A DNA stretch of 64,000 nt, taken from the NCBI GenBank assembly GCA_964354155.1, contig CAYGYG010000006.1, positions 62,001-126,000 of the forward strand, written 5' to 3'. How positions within the stretch are numbered: position 1 is the first letter of the stretch; every line of letters starts with the position of its first letter. The notes below the pieces were generated by a model, which had not been told where the DNA came from, ran no database searches, and saw nothing but the letters and a program-made list of their open reading frames with translations. Of the stretch, positions 44,501 through 53,490 are shown in pieces. The DNA is from CAYGYG01 sp964354155. Its GTDB lineage: Bacteria > Hydrothermota > Tepidihabitantia > SM23-42 > CAYGYG01. The position numbers and the translations under genes are program-made.

Positions 44501-45550
44501 CTATTCACCCCAGCTGGGCTGAATGGTGCCGTCGGGCCCGATCGCCGGTGCGTTGCGGCTGAAGTCCTGCTGGGAAAGCATTTTGATCAGCTCAATGGCG
44601 CGGTTGAGCGAGTCGCGTCTGGGAATACCCGGTTTCTCCTGATAGACCGGCCAGATTCGGCCCGCGACAAACCGGCCCCGGAAGTCAAGCTGGGCGTCAA
44701 GGATGAGGGAGAGGCCGCAGGCGCCGTTCAAGTTGAAACGGCCGTAGGTGCAGAAATTGCCCAGACTGTAAGCGATCAGTCTTTCGCGGTAGAGTTCCAG
44801 GGCGCGGGGCACGTGCGGGCCATGGCCGATGACCAGGTCGGCGCCGCTGTCGATGACGCTGTGCGCGAAAACGACCAGATTACCGCGCGCCTCTCCAAGA
44901 TAAAGCTCGTTTTCGTTCCGGGTCCGTAACGCCCGGGTTCCTTCGGCACCACCGTGCATTGCGACGATAACGATTGTACTTTCGCGCTTGAGCGCGGCGA
45001 TCTCTTGCTGGGCGGTTTGAATGTCGTGGATCGAATAGCAGTTGGGCGAGAAACAGAAGGCGATAAATGCTACTCTTGTTCCGTCAATCACCACGCGGGC
45101 GATCTTGCCGAGTGGTCCGGAATACCCGATCCCGACCATGTCGAGCATGGCCAAAGTCGTGTTGAGTCCGTAGAGACCGAAATCATTGACATGGTTGTTG
45201 GCCACGCTCAGCAGGTCGAAACCAGCATCCTTGAGCAGGTTGGCGTAGCGTCTGGGCGTGCGGAATGCATAGGTATACTTGCCGGAACGCTTCAGCGTCA
45301 TGCCGCGGTCCAGAATCGTCCCTTCAAGGTTGCCGATCGTCAGGTCGGCATCGGACAGAATATGCTGAACATCGCTGAACAAACTCTCCGGATATTCGGG
45401 CAGAACCGGTGTGGGATAGGTTGAGCCCATCATGATGTCGCCGACCGCCATGATCCGTAGGCGGAAAGTGTCGGACCGAGCCGGCGGTTGAAAAGTCTGT
45501 GAGTGACCAACCGCCGTCAAGAGTGCCAACAGAAGGCAGAATCGTCGCAC
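44501..45550 (-). CDS. CapA/PgsA-like metallophosphatase-fold protein, secreted
   Basis: A 349-aa product from GTG 45550 with a signal peptide (FCLLLALLTAVGHSQ). The CapA (PGA_cap) landmarks appear in order: AVGDIMMGS, LTIGNLEGTI, SVANNHVNDFG, VAMHGGAEGT and VIGHGPHVPRALE, the metal-binding residues of a calcineurin-like fold. CapA proteins take part in poly-gamma-glutamate capsule formation in some bacteria, but many family members occur without CapBC and have no known substrate; no capB or capC is in this window. It is a single gene bounded by repeats downstream and by its own perfect promoter upstream, and its start coincides with the predicted transcript start. Confidence 0.85.
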   Translation of the reverse strand: MRRFCLLLALLTAVGHSQTFQPPARSDTFRLRIMAVGDIMMGSTYPTPVLPEYPESLFSDVQHILSDADLTIGNLEGTILDRGMTLKRSGKYTYAFRTPRRYANLLKDAGFDLLSVANNHVNDFGLYGLNTTLAMLDMVGIGYSGPLGKIARVVIDGTRVAFIAFCFSPNCYSIHDIQTAQQEIAALKRESTIVIVAMHGGAEGTRALRTRNENELYLGEARGNLVVFAHSVIDSGADLVIGHGPHVPRALELYRERLIAYSLGNFCTYGRFNLNGACGLSLILDAQLDFRGRFVAGRIWPVYQEKPGIPRRDSLNRAIELIKMLSQQDFSRNAPAIGPDGTIQPSWGE

Positions 45551-45555
45551 CGCAC

Positions 45556-45584
45556 ATTATAACACGAACCGGTGACGGTGTCAA
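45556..45584 (-). promoter_or_regulatory. Consensus promoter of the CapA-like gene
   Basis: On the minus strand TTGACA (45584-45579), 17 bases, TATAAT (45561-45556). Start is expected at about 45549-45550, on the GTG. Confidence 0.85.
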
Positions 45585-45649
45585 CTGAGGTCAGCGTCTC
45601 GTTCGCGCGCGGCCGGCGCAACAGCGTTTAATGATTGAATCCTTTACGG

Positions 45650-46393
45650 TCAATCGGGAGCTGGGAAGGATATCCCGACTACAGGGATGTACCCGTCGAC
45701 ACCCCAGTAGTTTTCGAGTTCCCGGTATATCCTGAAGACGCCGCATTCAACGGTCACCGACCGCATCCGTAGGCCCAGGAATCCCCCGACCGCGTCAAAA
45801 TAGGGATCAACCGGCGGCGGTGCCCAGCCTATCGGCGGCGGCAGATCGAACCAGCTGATGGCTTTGCCGCCGGCATAGACCTCGCTGGTATTCGACAGGT
45901 CCCGGCTCGCGATCAGATCCAGGCTGTAGCAGCCATTGGGGAAAGTCGAGAAGACTCTCGGAAAACCGGAGACACCGACTTTGACCGCCACGAACACGGG
46001 CCGATTGATGATCTGTAGTTTCGATGCGACGCCGAGACCCGAAGTACCGCCGTTGAGCGTGAAATCTAATCGCTCGTCGATCAGAATCCATCTTATCTTC
46101 CCTTCGAACATCGGCACCGTAGACCCGACGCGGGCCGGCCCGGCGGTGTCCGAGATTCCGCTGACCACGCTGCCGTACAGGTCCGCCTGTTTCGCATCTC
46201 CGGTAATGAACTGGTTCGGTGCTTCATGCTTAGACCCGACCTTGGCCGTTTCGAGCGTCGCAAGAGTCGGGCAGCCCGCACTCAGACTGAGCGCCACGAT
46301 CGCAATATCCAGAGCGATCTTCAGGCGAGGGGATGTCCGGTGTAAAGACCGCCCCTCAGCATTTGTCAATGATAGCAGATTGCTGGCCAACAT
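45650..46393 (-). CDS. Hypothetical lipoprotein
   Basis: A 247-aa product from ATG 46393 with a GGGAGG site nearby. About 20 polar residues precede a hydrophobic run ending in LSLSAGC, a good lipobox with Cys41 as the lipidated residue; the N-terminal stretch is longer than usual, so a later start is possible but no better codon is seen. The mature part is strand-rich and aromatic (GKIRWILIDERLDFTLNGG, VFVAVKVGVSGFP, AISWFDLPPPIGWAPPPVDP), ending YIPVVGISFPAPD. No family is recognised. Membrane attachment is supported; function is unknown. The 46394-46765 interval upstream contains no gene I can support. Confidence 0.7.
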   Translation of the reverse strand: MLASNLLSLTNAEGRSLHRTSPRLKIALDIAIVALSLSAGCPTLATLETAKVGSKHEAPNQFITGDAKQADLYGSVVSGISDTAGPARVGSTVPMFEGKIRWILIDERLDFTLNGGTSGLGVASKLQIINRPVFVAVKVGVSGFPRVFSTFPNGCYSLDLIASRDLSNTSEVYAGGKAISWFDLPPPIGWAPPPVDPYFDAVGGFLGLRMRSVTVECGVFRIYRELENYWGVDGYIPVVGISFPAPD

Positions 46394-46765
46394 GATACCC
46401 TCCCTTCAGTTTCCAACCCTGACATTGATGCCCATTTTACGTGGTGTAGCCGATTGAGGCGAATAATGCTAGTATGAACAGGCCGACGAGTAGGTCAAGA
46501 AGACATAGCCCTGCTGGACAGATGGTCGGAACTCTGGAAGCTAAGTCTAATGAACGGGTCATTCTTTTGCAGCCTTTGTCTGACGATCTATTTAACAGGG
46601 CCATTCATCCTCCTACAATTGTATATAACTCGCAAAATCTGTGCCAGATTCGAGGCGTCATAACTATTGATGTTTCAGCGGGTGACGGCGACGCTTCAGG
46701 ATGAACCTGTTGCGAATTGCGAAAGAGATCGCGAACCGATGCGAAACGCGGTACCGTACGAATGG

Positions 46766-47929
46766 CTACGAACGGATGGGCAATACCGGCCGGCTGGGGC
46801 CGATGCTACGCCCGGATTTCCAGAAGAAGATAATGTAAAGCACCGTTGAGAATAGGTACAGCCCTGCGGTTGAGAAGAAGGGAACTGCGTACGAGTAACG
46901 CTCGATCATGCCGCCGCCGACATTGGCGCTGATCCCGCGCCCCATGGACCAGGCCATGACCAGGAGGGCATTGGTCAGCGCCTGCTCTTTTTCGTGAACC
47001 GCTTCCATCGCGAAATTGGTCACCAACGGCTGGGCCATGTTCATCAGCGTCGCGCGCACCAGGAAAGAAATGACGGCGAGCGGCAGAGAGCCGGTCACAC
47101 CCATGAAAATGAGAAACGGTATCGAGAGGAATTGGGATCCGATTACCACCGCGATTTTCCCAAACCGTTGGGCAAGCAGCGGACTCAAGAGCAACCCGGT
47201 TATCATCAGCCCCTGGTTAATGGCGAAGTAAGTCCCGATCAAACCGGAGGGCAGGGTGAAGCGGTCGCGGAAGTAGAGGTTGATGAAGGGAATCGAGAGC
47301 CCGGCGCCCAGGCCGACGAGAAAAGTGGGCAGGAAGAGCTTGAAGACGAGCCACCAGTTGGTCCCGGGCGTGGCTTTCAGTTCACGGCTTGCCGTCGGAC
47401 GGTCTTTCTCGTCGATCGACAAGTAGGGGACGACGGCAATCAAGACCAGTCCGCCGAATATCATCAGGGTGATCCGGTAGGCTCCGACCAGGTCGATTCC
47501 GGCATTCTGGATGATGTGGGGAAGGAAACCGCCGATAAGACTGCCGATCACTCCGGCAAAAAGCGCCAGGGCATAGTTCAGGCTGAAAAGGTACGGCCTT
47601 TCCTGCACCGTACTGTAGCGCATCAGGAAAGGAGCGGCGGCGACCTGAAAGAACGTCATCACGATACCTGCAGACGCCCCGCAGATTATTATGACCCAAT
47701 ACGCCGGTACGGCGACTTGAATAAGGGTGCAGGCAACTGCTAACGGCGTGGTTATCGCCAGTACCCACTTCACTTTGCGGTTCCTAAGAAAGATCGAGGC
47801 GGGTATGGCGGCGGCGATCGTGCCGATGGTGGAAAGCGAAATGATCATGCCGATTTTTGATTCCGGGAAGGCGAGCTCCCTGAGGTAGAGATTGAACAGA
47901 AGATAGAAGCCGGAAAACCCCATACCCAT
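46766..47929 (-). CDS. Major facilitator superfamily permease (start codon unclear)
   Basis: From the first ATG the product is 387 aa, with eleven or so hydrophobic segments and the family's central polar loop (LSIDEKDRPTASRELKATP). The frame upstream of that ATG still encodes what looks like the missing N-terminus: TKPIRDYLYHLRLFTKNARL then FLAGTFF, a typical lead-in to MFS helix 1. No ATG, GTG or TTG occurs in that extension; a GGAGG site lies at 48029-48033, so initiation at a rare codon near 48025-48011, or a base error, is likely. The substrate is not predictable; the sequence resembles drug- or sugar-efflux type permeases only in general. It has no obvious operon partner besides the lipoprotein gene downstream. 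Confidence 0.8.
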   Translation of the reverse strand: MGMGFSGFYLLFNLYLRELAFPESKIGMIISLSTIGTIAAAIPASIFLRNRKVKWVLAITTPLAVACTLIQVAVPAYWVIIICGASAGIVMTFFQVAAAPFLMRYSTVQERPYLFSLNYALALFAGVIGSLIGGFLPHIIQNAGIDLVGAYRITLMIFGGLVLIAVVPYLSIDEKDRPTASRELKATPGTNWWLVFKLFLPTFLVGLGAGLSIPFINLYFRDRFTLPSGLIGTYFAINQGLMITGLLLSPLLAQRFGKIAVVIGSQFLSIPFLIFMGVTGSLPLAVISFLVRATLMNMAQPLVTNFAMEAVHEKEQALTNALLVMAWSMGRGISANVGGGMIERYSYAVPFFSTAGLYLFSTVLYIIFFWKSGRSIGPSRPVLPIRS

Positions 47930-48137
47930 GAAGAACGTCCCGGCGAGGAAGAGCCGGGCATTCTTCGTGAAGAGCCTCAGATGATAAAGATAGTCTCTAA
48001 TCGGTTTGGTGATAAGTAGCGTCGTGATCCTCCAGCAGGGCAGTCGCCAAAGTATCTCTTACTGATATCTCGGTTCTCTGTTCTCTATTTTTTCTCGCTA
48101 TTTTCTCTTCTGTTTCTACTTTCTTCTTATCTCGCTA

Positions 48138-49025
48138 CTATTTTCTCCGTGTTCCAATCTTCATGATATCACTGATACTTGCTTTCTTGTTGATCACCGG
48201 GAAGATGACCGGTTTCTTGGCCGAAATGAGCGTGGTCACGCCCGGGCCATGACCGGCAAGCCGACAATCGGAATGGATCACGATGCCGATGGTTACCGCG
48301 CCTTTGAGCCAGCTGCGGCCGAAGATGTTGTCGTGATTGATGATGGCAACGAAATCGCCGAACCGGAGTTTGTCCAATGCGTGCTTCTTGAGCATGGCCT
48401 GGTCCGTGGTCATGATGTCATAGTCGCCGGTACCCATCGACGTCGAACCGACGCCCGAGCCCATCAGCTCGCCCGGCACGATTGCCGCGACCGGAACGCT
48501 GATGCCGTGTTTGTCCTTGCGCTCCCGGATGCCCATTTTCTCGAAGAGGTTCGGGTCGAGGTTGTAGACGGCGATCTCAGGATAGTCAAGCAGCCCGAAT
48601 CCCTGTCCGAAACCTCGGATCAGAACCTTGTCATCAAGGGTCATTTTCTCAAGCGCCCGGTCCGGAAAGTCGATGATGACATGTTCCGCGCCCCCGTGAT
48701 GTCCGGTGACGACGCCTTTGGTTCCCTTGGCGTCGCCGGTGACGATTCTTGCTTCATTGCCGATGCAGGCGTAGAAATTGTACCCCATATTCGTCGGGTC
48801 ATAACGGTTCTTCTCATCAAGAACGGTCGACACGCCCGGTTCGATATGATCGCCGGCCCAGCCGAACGCGGGATCACCAACCTTGATGTTGTAGACGATG
48901 CCGCCGACGCCCGGCAGCATGAAGGGTTTTCCGTCGTTACCCACGCCGTAGCGGCCCGAGTTGGGCGGATTGACAACCTTGCCCTGAACCGAAATTTTCA
49001 CGACTTTGGCTTTGTTCGTTCTCAT
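48138..49025 (-). CDS. DUF4438-family protein
   Basis: A 295-aa product. Two adjacent ATGs (49028 and 49025) follow AAGGAGG; the second has the better spacing, and a longer frame from 49061 is not needed. The family pattern is clear: PGVGGIVYNIKVGD, DHIEPGVS, GNEARIVTGDAKG, VTGHHGGAEHVIIDFP, GSGVGSTSMGTGDYDIMT and GIVIHSDCRLAGHGPGVTT. DUF4438 proteins are conserved in several anaerobic and thermophilic lineages and have a known beta-rich fold but no agreed function. No signal peptide is seen, so it is cytoplasmic. It has its own consensus promoter. The stretch 48035-48137 downstream is a pyrimidine-rich tract. Confidence 0.85.
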   Translation of the reverse strand: MRTNKAKVVKISVQGKVVNPPNSGRYGVGNDGKPFMLPGVGGIVYNIKVGDPAFGWAGDHIEPGVSTVLDEKNRYDPTNMGYNFYACIGNEARIVTGDAKGTKGVVTGHHGGAEHVIIDFPDRALEKMTLDDKVLIRGFGQGFGLLDYPEIAVYNLDPNLFEKMGIRERKDKHGISVPVAAIVPGELMGSGVGSTSMGTGDYDIMTTDQAMLKKHALDKLRFGDFVAIINHDNIFGRSWLKGAVTIGIVIHSDCRLAGHGPGVTTLISAKKPVIFPVINKKASISDIMKIGTRRK

Positions 49026-49062
49026 CATGAAACCTCCTTGTCTTCTGCCCCCGCCCTGCATG

Positions 49063-49090
49063 ATTATATTCGGTTATCGCGTCGTGTCAA
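49063..49090 (-). promoter_or_regulatory. Consensus promoter of the DUF4438 gene
   Basis: On the minus strand TTGACA (49090-49085), 16 bases, TATAAT (49068-49063). Confidence 0.82.
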
Positions 49091-49207
49091 CGATCCAAAG
49101 AGAGCCTGCTGGACAGACATCGGCAAACTCGCAATGATGACAGTGACATGCCGGCGGTCTCGTGACCTTAATCCCTGGTCAATTAGTTCCCAGGTGAGAA
49201 ATAGCAG

Positions 49208-49235
49208 TTGACAATATCGTCAATCCAAGTAGAAT
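49208..49235 (+). promoter_or_regulatory. Promoter of the second C25 peptidase gene
   Basis: TTGACA at 49208-49213, 16 bases, TAGAAT at 49230-49235; leader of about 65 bases to ATG 49309. Confidence 0.75.
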
Positions 49236-49308
49236 TTTGCTATTGTTTAGGGGTGGAGTTGATGCCGAGAGATTGTTGCAGCAGTTTTTCAAGCAAGGAG
49301 GTTTTACT

Positions 49309-51564
49309 ATGAAGATGTTTCGTATAGCTTTAGTCCTGGGCGCGATTGTGACCTTCGGGTTTGCGGCCTGGGTGCCGGTGTCGGTTCACACGGCGCCGAC
49401 CCTACCGGAAGTGAAGGTTCTGAAGTCTGATCCGTTGGAGACGATCCTTGAGATCAATGTTTACGGTTTTGAGATCGACCGGATTGATGCTCGGGGTGTG
49501 CTCTATGACGTAATCAGACTGCCCGGGGAGATGACCATCCTGGATGTCGGCCGGCCTGAGGTTCCCCGCATTCCTGAGGCGCTCTGCATTCCGAGGGACG
49601 CGAGGGTAATCGCGACCGTACTGGAAAGCGAGAAAGTGACGCTGAAGGACTACAATCTGTTCCCGGTCCAGCAGCCCCTGATCGACGGCGCCGTCGAACC
49701 GCCTTTTGTGATCGACCACGTTGCCTATGCCAGCGACCGTCTCTTTCCTTCACAGAACGTTGATATCCGGAATCAAGGTATGTGGCGCGATGTCGATATC
49801 GCCAACACCGACATCTACCCGATTCAGTGCAACCCGCTCCGCAAAGAACTGACGGTCTACACGCATCTTGTCATAAAGTACTCGTACATCGGCGGTAAAG
49901 GCTATCCCAAGGCAGTTGAGCCGAAATTCGCCGCCATGTATCGCAGTATCATGTGCAACTACGACCGGCTTAACATCGGCGTCGAGAACTTCTTCACCGC
50001 CGGAGTTCAATACCTGATCATTACGAGTCCGACCTACTACAACACGATACAGCGCCTGGGAAACTGGCACCAACGGCAGGGTTTGAAAGTACGATATATT
50101 CAGAAGGCGTCCTACACGGCGCAGGAAGTCAAGGACTCGGTGCTGGCCGAATATAACAGCAACAACCCGAGGATCTTGAAGTGGGTGCTGTTGGTCGGCG
50201 ATGTCAACGTAGTGCCGACCTATACCGGCTGGGGTTGTCCATCCTCTGATATCTGGTTCTGCGACTCGGACTTGAACATGTATCCGGAGTGCGGAATATC
50301 CCGGCTTTCGGTTACCGACACGACCAATCTCCGCAATCAGATCAACAAGATACTCAAGATGATCCAGAATCCGGCGACGACCAACAACTGGTTGACGAAA
50401 ACGGTCCATGCGACCCATAAAGAGGAGTATCCAGGCAAGTATTCGGCCTGTGTCCGCGGTATCTACAACTATCCGTACCGGTACTACCGGTATACGATGG
50501 ATACCTTGATGGGCGGCTGCCCGGGTTCGACCAATGCCGCGCTGACCGCGGCGATCAACCAGGGTAGGGCCGTGGTCAACTACCGCGGTCATGGCGACGT
50601 AACCTACTGGGTGGCCTGGGGTGCGGATAATGCCCCATGGGCCATCGCCAACGTCAATGCCCTGACCAACGGAGACCTGACGCCGGTTGTCAACAACAAC
50701 TGCTGCCTCAGCGGCAACATCAGCTTAAGCTGTCTCGGCGAGGCCTGGATGAGCAAGTATCCGGGCGGCGCGGTTGCTTCGCTGGCTGCTTCCAATCCTT
50801 CCTACACCTATGCCAATCACTGCTATGACAGCACGTTTTTCATTGCGCTGGGCGATTCATTGAATTTCTCGGCCGGCGGCCGAACCTGGCGGGCTCCTCT
50901 CTGGGATATTGCCTGGGTCCAGAACTATGCCGGGGCCAACATGGTTCTAAGGCACGGGAGTCTGGGTGCTGAGAACTACAAGATGTACATCTTCCTGGGC
51001 GATCCGGCGATGGAAGTCTGGACCGGTCCGGCGGTGCCAACGGCCTTGACTGCGACCCACGCCGCGACGATCCTGCCGGGTGCACAGAACTTCGCGGTGC
51101 AGGTCAACGGACCTCAGGCAAATGCCCTGGTCTGCGCGTCTAAAGGCACCGAGGTTCACGCCTACGCGTATACCAATGCGGCGGGAAGGTGCACGCTGGC
51201 GATCAACCCAGCGACGATCGGTACGATGGACGTGACTGCGACCAAGCACGGGTTCCTGCCCTACCAGGGCACGGTCATCGTGTCGCTTGCGGTCGAAGAG
51301 CAACCGACGGCGCCGGTCAGCGAGCGGATTACCATCTCCACGGTACCGTTCACGAAGAGCATCAAAGTCGCTTACGCGGTTGCCGGTAGCCGCAACGTCT
51401 CGATCAAGGTCTTTGACCAGACCGGGCGTCTTGTGGCGACCAAGCAGCGTATGCTCAGCGGCAACGGCACGATGGAATGGAATCCCGATCTTGCGTCTGG
51501 TGTCTACTTCGTCAAAGTGGACGCGGGCCGGGAATACTCACAGAAGGTTGTGCTCGCACGGTAG
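49309..51564 (+). CDS. Secreted C25 (gingipain-like) cysteine peptidase with sorting domain
   Basis: A 751-aa product; AAGGAGG lies seven bases before ATG 49309, and the longer frame from 49237 is rejected because it lacks a signal peptide start. The signal peptide is FRIALVLGAIVTFGFAA. A propeptide (about residues 25-215) is followed by the C25 domain: YLIITSPTYYN, WVLLVGDVNVVPTY, His428 in VNYRGHGDVTYW and Cys465/Cys466 in VVNNNCCLSGN, matching the His and Cys of gingipains. A short Ig-like segment and the sorting domain (ISTVPFTKSIKVAYAV, VFDQTGRLV, SGVYFVKVDAG, KVVLAR) complete it. It is more canonical than the C25 protein at 30291. A Ca-dependent extracellular protease is the most likely role. 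Confidence 0.92.
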   Translation: MKMFRIALVLGAIVTFGFAAWVPVSVHTAPTLPEVKVLKSDPLETILEINVYGFEIDRIDARGVLYDVIRLPGEMTILDVGRPEVPRIPEALCIPRDARVIATVLESEKVTLKDYNLFPVQQPLIDGAVEPPFVIDHVAYASDRLFPSQNVDIRNQGMWRDVDIANTDIYPIQCNPLRKELTVYTHLVIKYSYIGGKGYPKAVEPKFAAMYRSIMCNYDRLNIGVENFFTAGVQYLIITSPTYYNTIQRLGNWHQRQGLKVRYIQKASYTAQEVKDSVLAEYNSNNPRILKWVLLVGDVNVVPTYTGWGCPSSDIWFCDSDLNMYPECGISRLSVTDTTNLRNQINKILKMIQNPATTNNWLTKTVHATHKEEYPGKYSACVRGIYNYPYRYYRYTMDTLMGGCPGSTNAALTAAINQGRAVVNYRGHGDVTYWVAWGADNAPWAIANVNALTNGDLTPVVNNNCCLSGNISLSCLGEAWMSKYPGGAVASLAASNPSYTYANHCYDSTFFIALGDSLNFSAGGRTWRAPLWDIAWVQNYAGANMVLRHGSLGAENYKMYIFLGDPAMEVWTGPAVPTALTATHAATILPGAQNFAVQVNGPQANALVCASKGTEVHAYAYTNAAGRCTLAINPATIGTMDVTATKHGFLPYQGTVIVSLAVEEQPTAPVSERITISTVPFTKSIKVAYAVAGSRNVSIKVFDQTGRLVATKQRMLSGNGTMEWNPDLASGVYFVKVDAGREYSQKVVLAR

Positions 51565-51581
51565 CTAACTACTCGAACACA

Positions 51582-51612
51582 GGGGCGGTCATCAAGACCG
51601 CCCCTTTTTTTG
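51582..51612 (+). terminator. Rho-independent terminator
   Basis: GGGGCGGTC (51582-51590), loop ATCAA, GACCGCCCC (51596-51604), then seven T. Confidence 0.9.
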
Positions 51613-51650
51613 TTATTACGAAAACACTCAAGGCATTGGATTTGACAGCA

Positions 51651-51714
51651 ACGTAGCGTGGCGTTTTATACGCCACCAAACAGACGTGGTCGGGTACAAG
51701 ACCCGACGCTACGT
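51651..51714. repeat. REPIN-like palindromic doublet
   Basis: Outer arms ACGTAGCGT (51651-51659) and ACGCTACGT (51706-51714) enclose two hairpins: TGGCG...CGCCA and TCGGG...CCCGA. Same architecture as 44398-44460 with different stem sequences. A CTGAT-rich stretch follows at 51785-51842. Confidence 0.85.
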
Positions 51715-51903
51715 AACCTCAGAAATTGGAATTTTTGATTTTGCTGGGTTCTTCTTGCCGGCAGCTTCTGACTTCTCGTGGGTTCGTATCTGATACCCTG
51801 CTATTCTGATACGCCTCCCACTGATTCACTGATGCCCTGATCAGCGTTGCGGCCCCGTTTTCTTTATTGACAGACCGCCGGTTATCGCTTAAGCTGGGAC
51901 GAA

Positions 51904-53490
51904 ATGGGCATGCGCAAGCTGTTCGTACTACTGATGCCGATACTACTGTCTAGTACAAACCTTGTTTTGACCGACGGGCGCTACCGCAGGGTTGTGCAAT
52001 CTATGCGCGGCGCTGATATCACGCCGATTGACTACTTTGACCAGGGCATGCTTGTCCTGGCGACTCAGGCCGGGTGCCGTCTGCTTGAGAATGCCGATGT
52101 CGATTACCGGATTCTGGACCCATCTTATGTACCGGGAACCTGTTTTCTTATCTGGGCACGGCCCGGTTTGTCGTCACCATTGTCTGTAGGTAGGGAGCTG
52201 GCTGCGACTGAGGACATGCGGCTGGTGTGCATTGAAAATGCGGGCGATGTCGATCGGCTTGCGTCATCGGGACACGAGATCAAGCAGCTGTTATCGACCC
52301 CCCTGCCCGATGTTGTGGTCGAGAAAGAGAGATCGTTCGCCGGGATTACCAAAGATACCATCATTCAGGAGATGGCCAATCAGGTCACCTGGGATTCGAT
52401 TCTCGGTTGTATCCGGCGCCTGCAGAACTTCCGGACGCGCTATTCGTCGACCGACAGTGCCCGGGCTTGTGCCCGCTGGCTTACCGACCGGTTCCGGGGC
52501 TATGGCTTCGATTCGGTGTACACTGATACTTTTTCGGCCACATATGCTCCCAATGTGATTGCGGTGAAGAAGGGAATGGTTTATCCGGGTCGAAGCTATG
52601 TCGTAGGGTGCGGCCACTATGATTGCACGTCAGGATCGCCGACTACTTTTGCCCCGGGCGCCAATGACGACGGCACCGGCACGGCGATGGCGCTTGAGGC
52701 GGCCCGGGTGCTCCGAAACTACCGGTTCGAGTATTCAATACGCCTGATCGGCTTTGGCGGTGAGGAACAGGGGCTGTTGGGCAGTGCCGACTACGCGCTC
52801 AAGGCCTACAACCGGCGCGACACGATTCGGGGGGTCATCAACGGCGACATGTTCGGCTACACGACTCCCAACCGGGATACGCTCATGGTAATCAATGATA
52901 CCACCTACCGGAGCAACCTGTCGCTTGCCAACTACTTTGCCGCTTGCGCCGATACTTATACGACCTTGAAGAAGAGGGTCTGGACCGGGCGGCGGGCCCA
53001 GTCGGATCATGCATCGTTCAGCCGTCAGGGTTTTACCGCAATCCAGGAGCGGGAGAACCTCAACGTTTCCAACCCCTACTATCACACGATCGGCGATACG
53101 ATCGGCGGCGGCCTCAACGCCTACACGATGGTCTACCAGGGTGTCCGGGCCGCAGTCGCGACGATTGCGAGTCTGGCGATTCCGTACCGCACCGCGGTTG
53201 CGGAGCAGAATCAGGCCCGGCCGGGATTGATAGCGCTTGAGGTCATGCCTAACCCAGCTTACGGTAGAGTGGTTTTGAAGGTTCGCCTGGCGCCGGGTCG
53301 GACCGGGGAGCGCGCCGAATTGAGAATCTACGACGTGCTGGGGCAGCTTAAGTATTCATGTGGACCAAGAGAGTCGGACGATTTTGTGATAGAAGTCGGG
53401 CCGGGCAGCGGCTTGGGCCCGGGTGTATACCTGATTCGTGCGGCATCGGGCGCGGCATCATTCACCAAAAAGCTTGTTGTGATGCACTAG
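51904..53490 (+). CDS. Secreted M28-family zinc aminopeptidase with sorting domain
   Basis: A 528-aa product with signal peptide KLFVLLMPILLSS; ATG 51904 or ATG 51910 could start it. A TTGACA at 51867 with a weak TTAAGC 16 bases on would place the transcript start at about the ATG, so it may be leaderless. The M28 di-zinc site is complete: His238 in GCGHYDCTSG, Asp255 in GANDDGTG, Glu287-Glu288 in FGGEEQGLLGS, Asp315 in NGDMFGY and His394 in YYHTIGDT. The N-terminal 150 residues form a propeptide-like domain. The last 80 residues resemble the sorting domain (VMPNPAYGRVVLKVRL, IYDVLGQLK, PGVYLIRAASG, KKLVVMH). It would release amino acids from peptides made by the endoproteases encoded nearby. 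Confidence 0.92.
   Translation: MGMRKLFVLLMPILLSSTNLVLTDGRYRRVVQSMRGADITPIDYFDQGMLVLATQAGCRLLENADVDYRILDPSYVPGTCFLIWARPGLSSPLSVGRELAATEDMRLVCIENAGDVDRLASSGHEIKQLLSTPLPDVVVEKERSFAGITKDTIIQEMANQVTWDSILGCIRRLQNFRTRYSSTDSARACARWLTDRFRGYGFDSVYTDTFSATYAPNVIAVKKGMVYPGRSYVVGCGHYDCTSGSPTTFAPGANDDGTGTAMALEAARVLRNYRFEYSIRLIGFGGEEQGLLGSADYALKAYNRRDTIRGVINGDMFGYTTPNRDTLMVINDTTYRSNLSLANYFAACADTYTTLKKRVWTGRRAQSDHASFSRQGFTAIQERENLNVSNPYYHTIGDTIGGGLNAYTMVYQGVRAAVATIASLAIPYRTAVAEQNQARPGLIALEVMPNPAYGRVVLKVRLAPGRTGERAELRIYDVLGQLKYSCGPRESDDFVIEVGPGSGLGPGVYLIRAASGAASFTKKLVVMH

Noticed and set aside
46474..46704. 76-codon plus-strand ORF
   Set aside because: No Shine-Dalgarno site, family or conserved pattern; lies in an otherwise empty intergenic region.
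48249..49211. 320-codon ORF antisense to the DUF4438 gene
   Set aside because: Shadow of the well-supported minus-strand gene.
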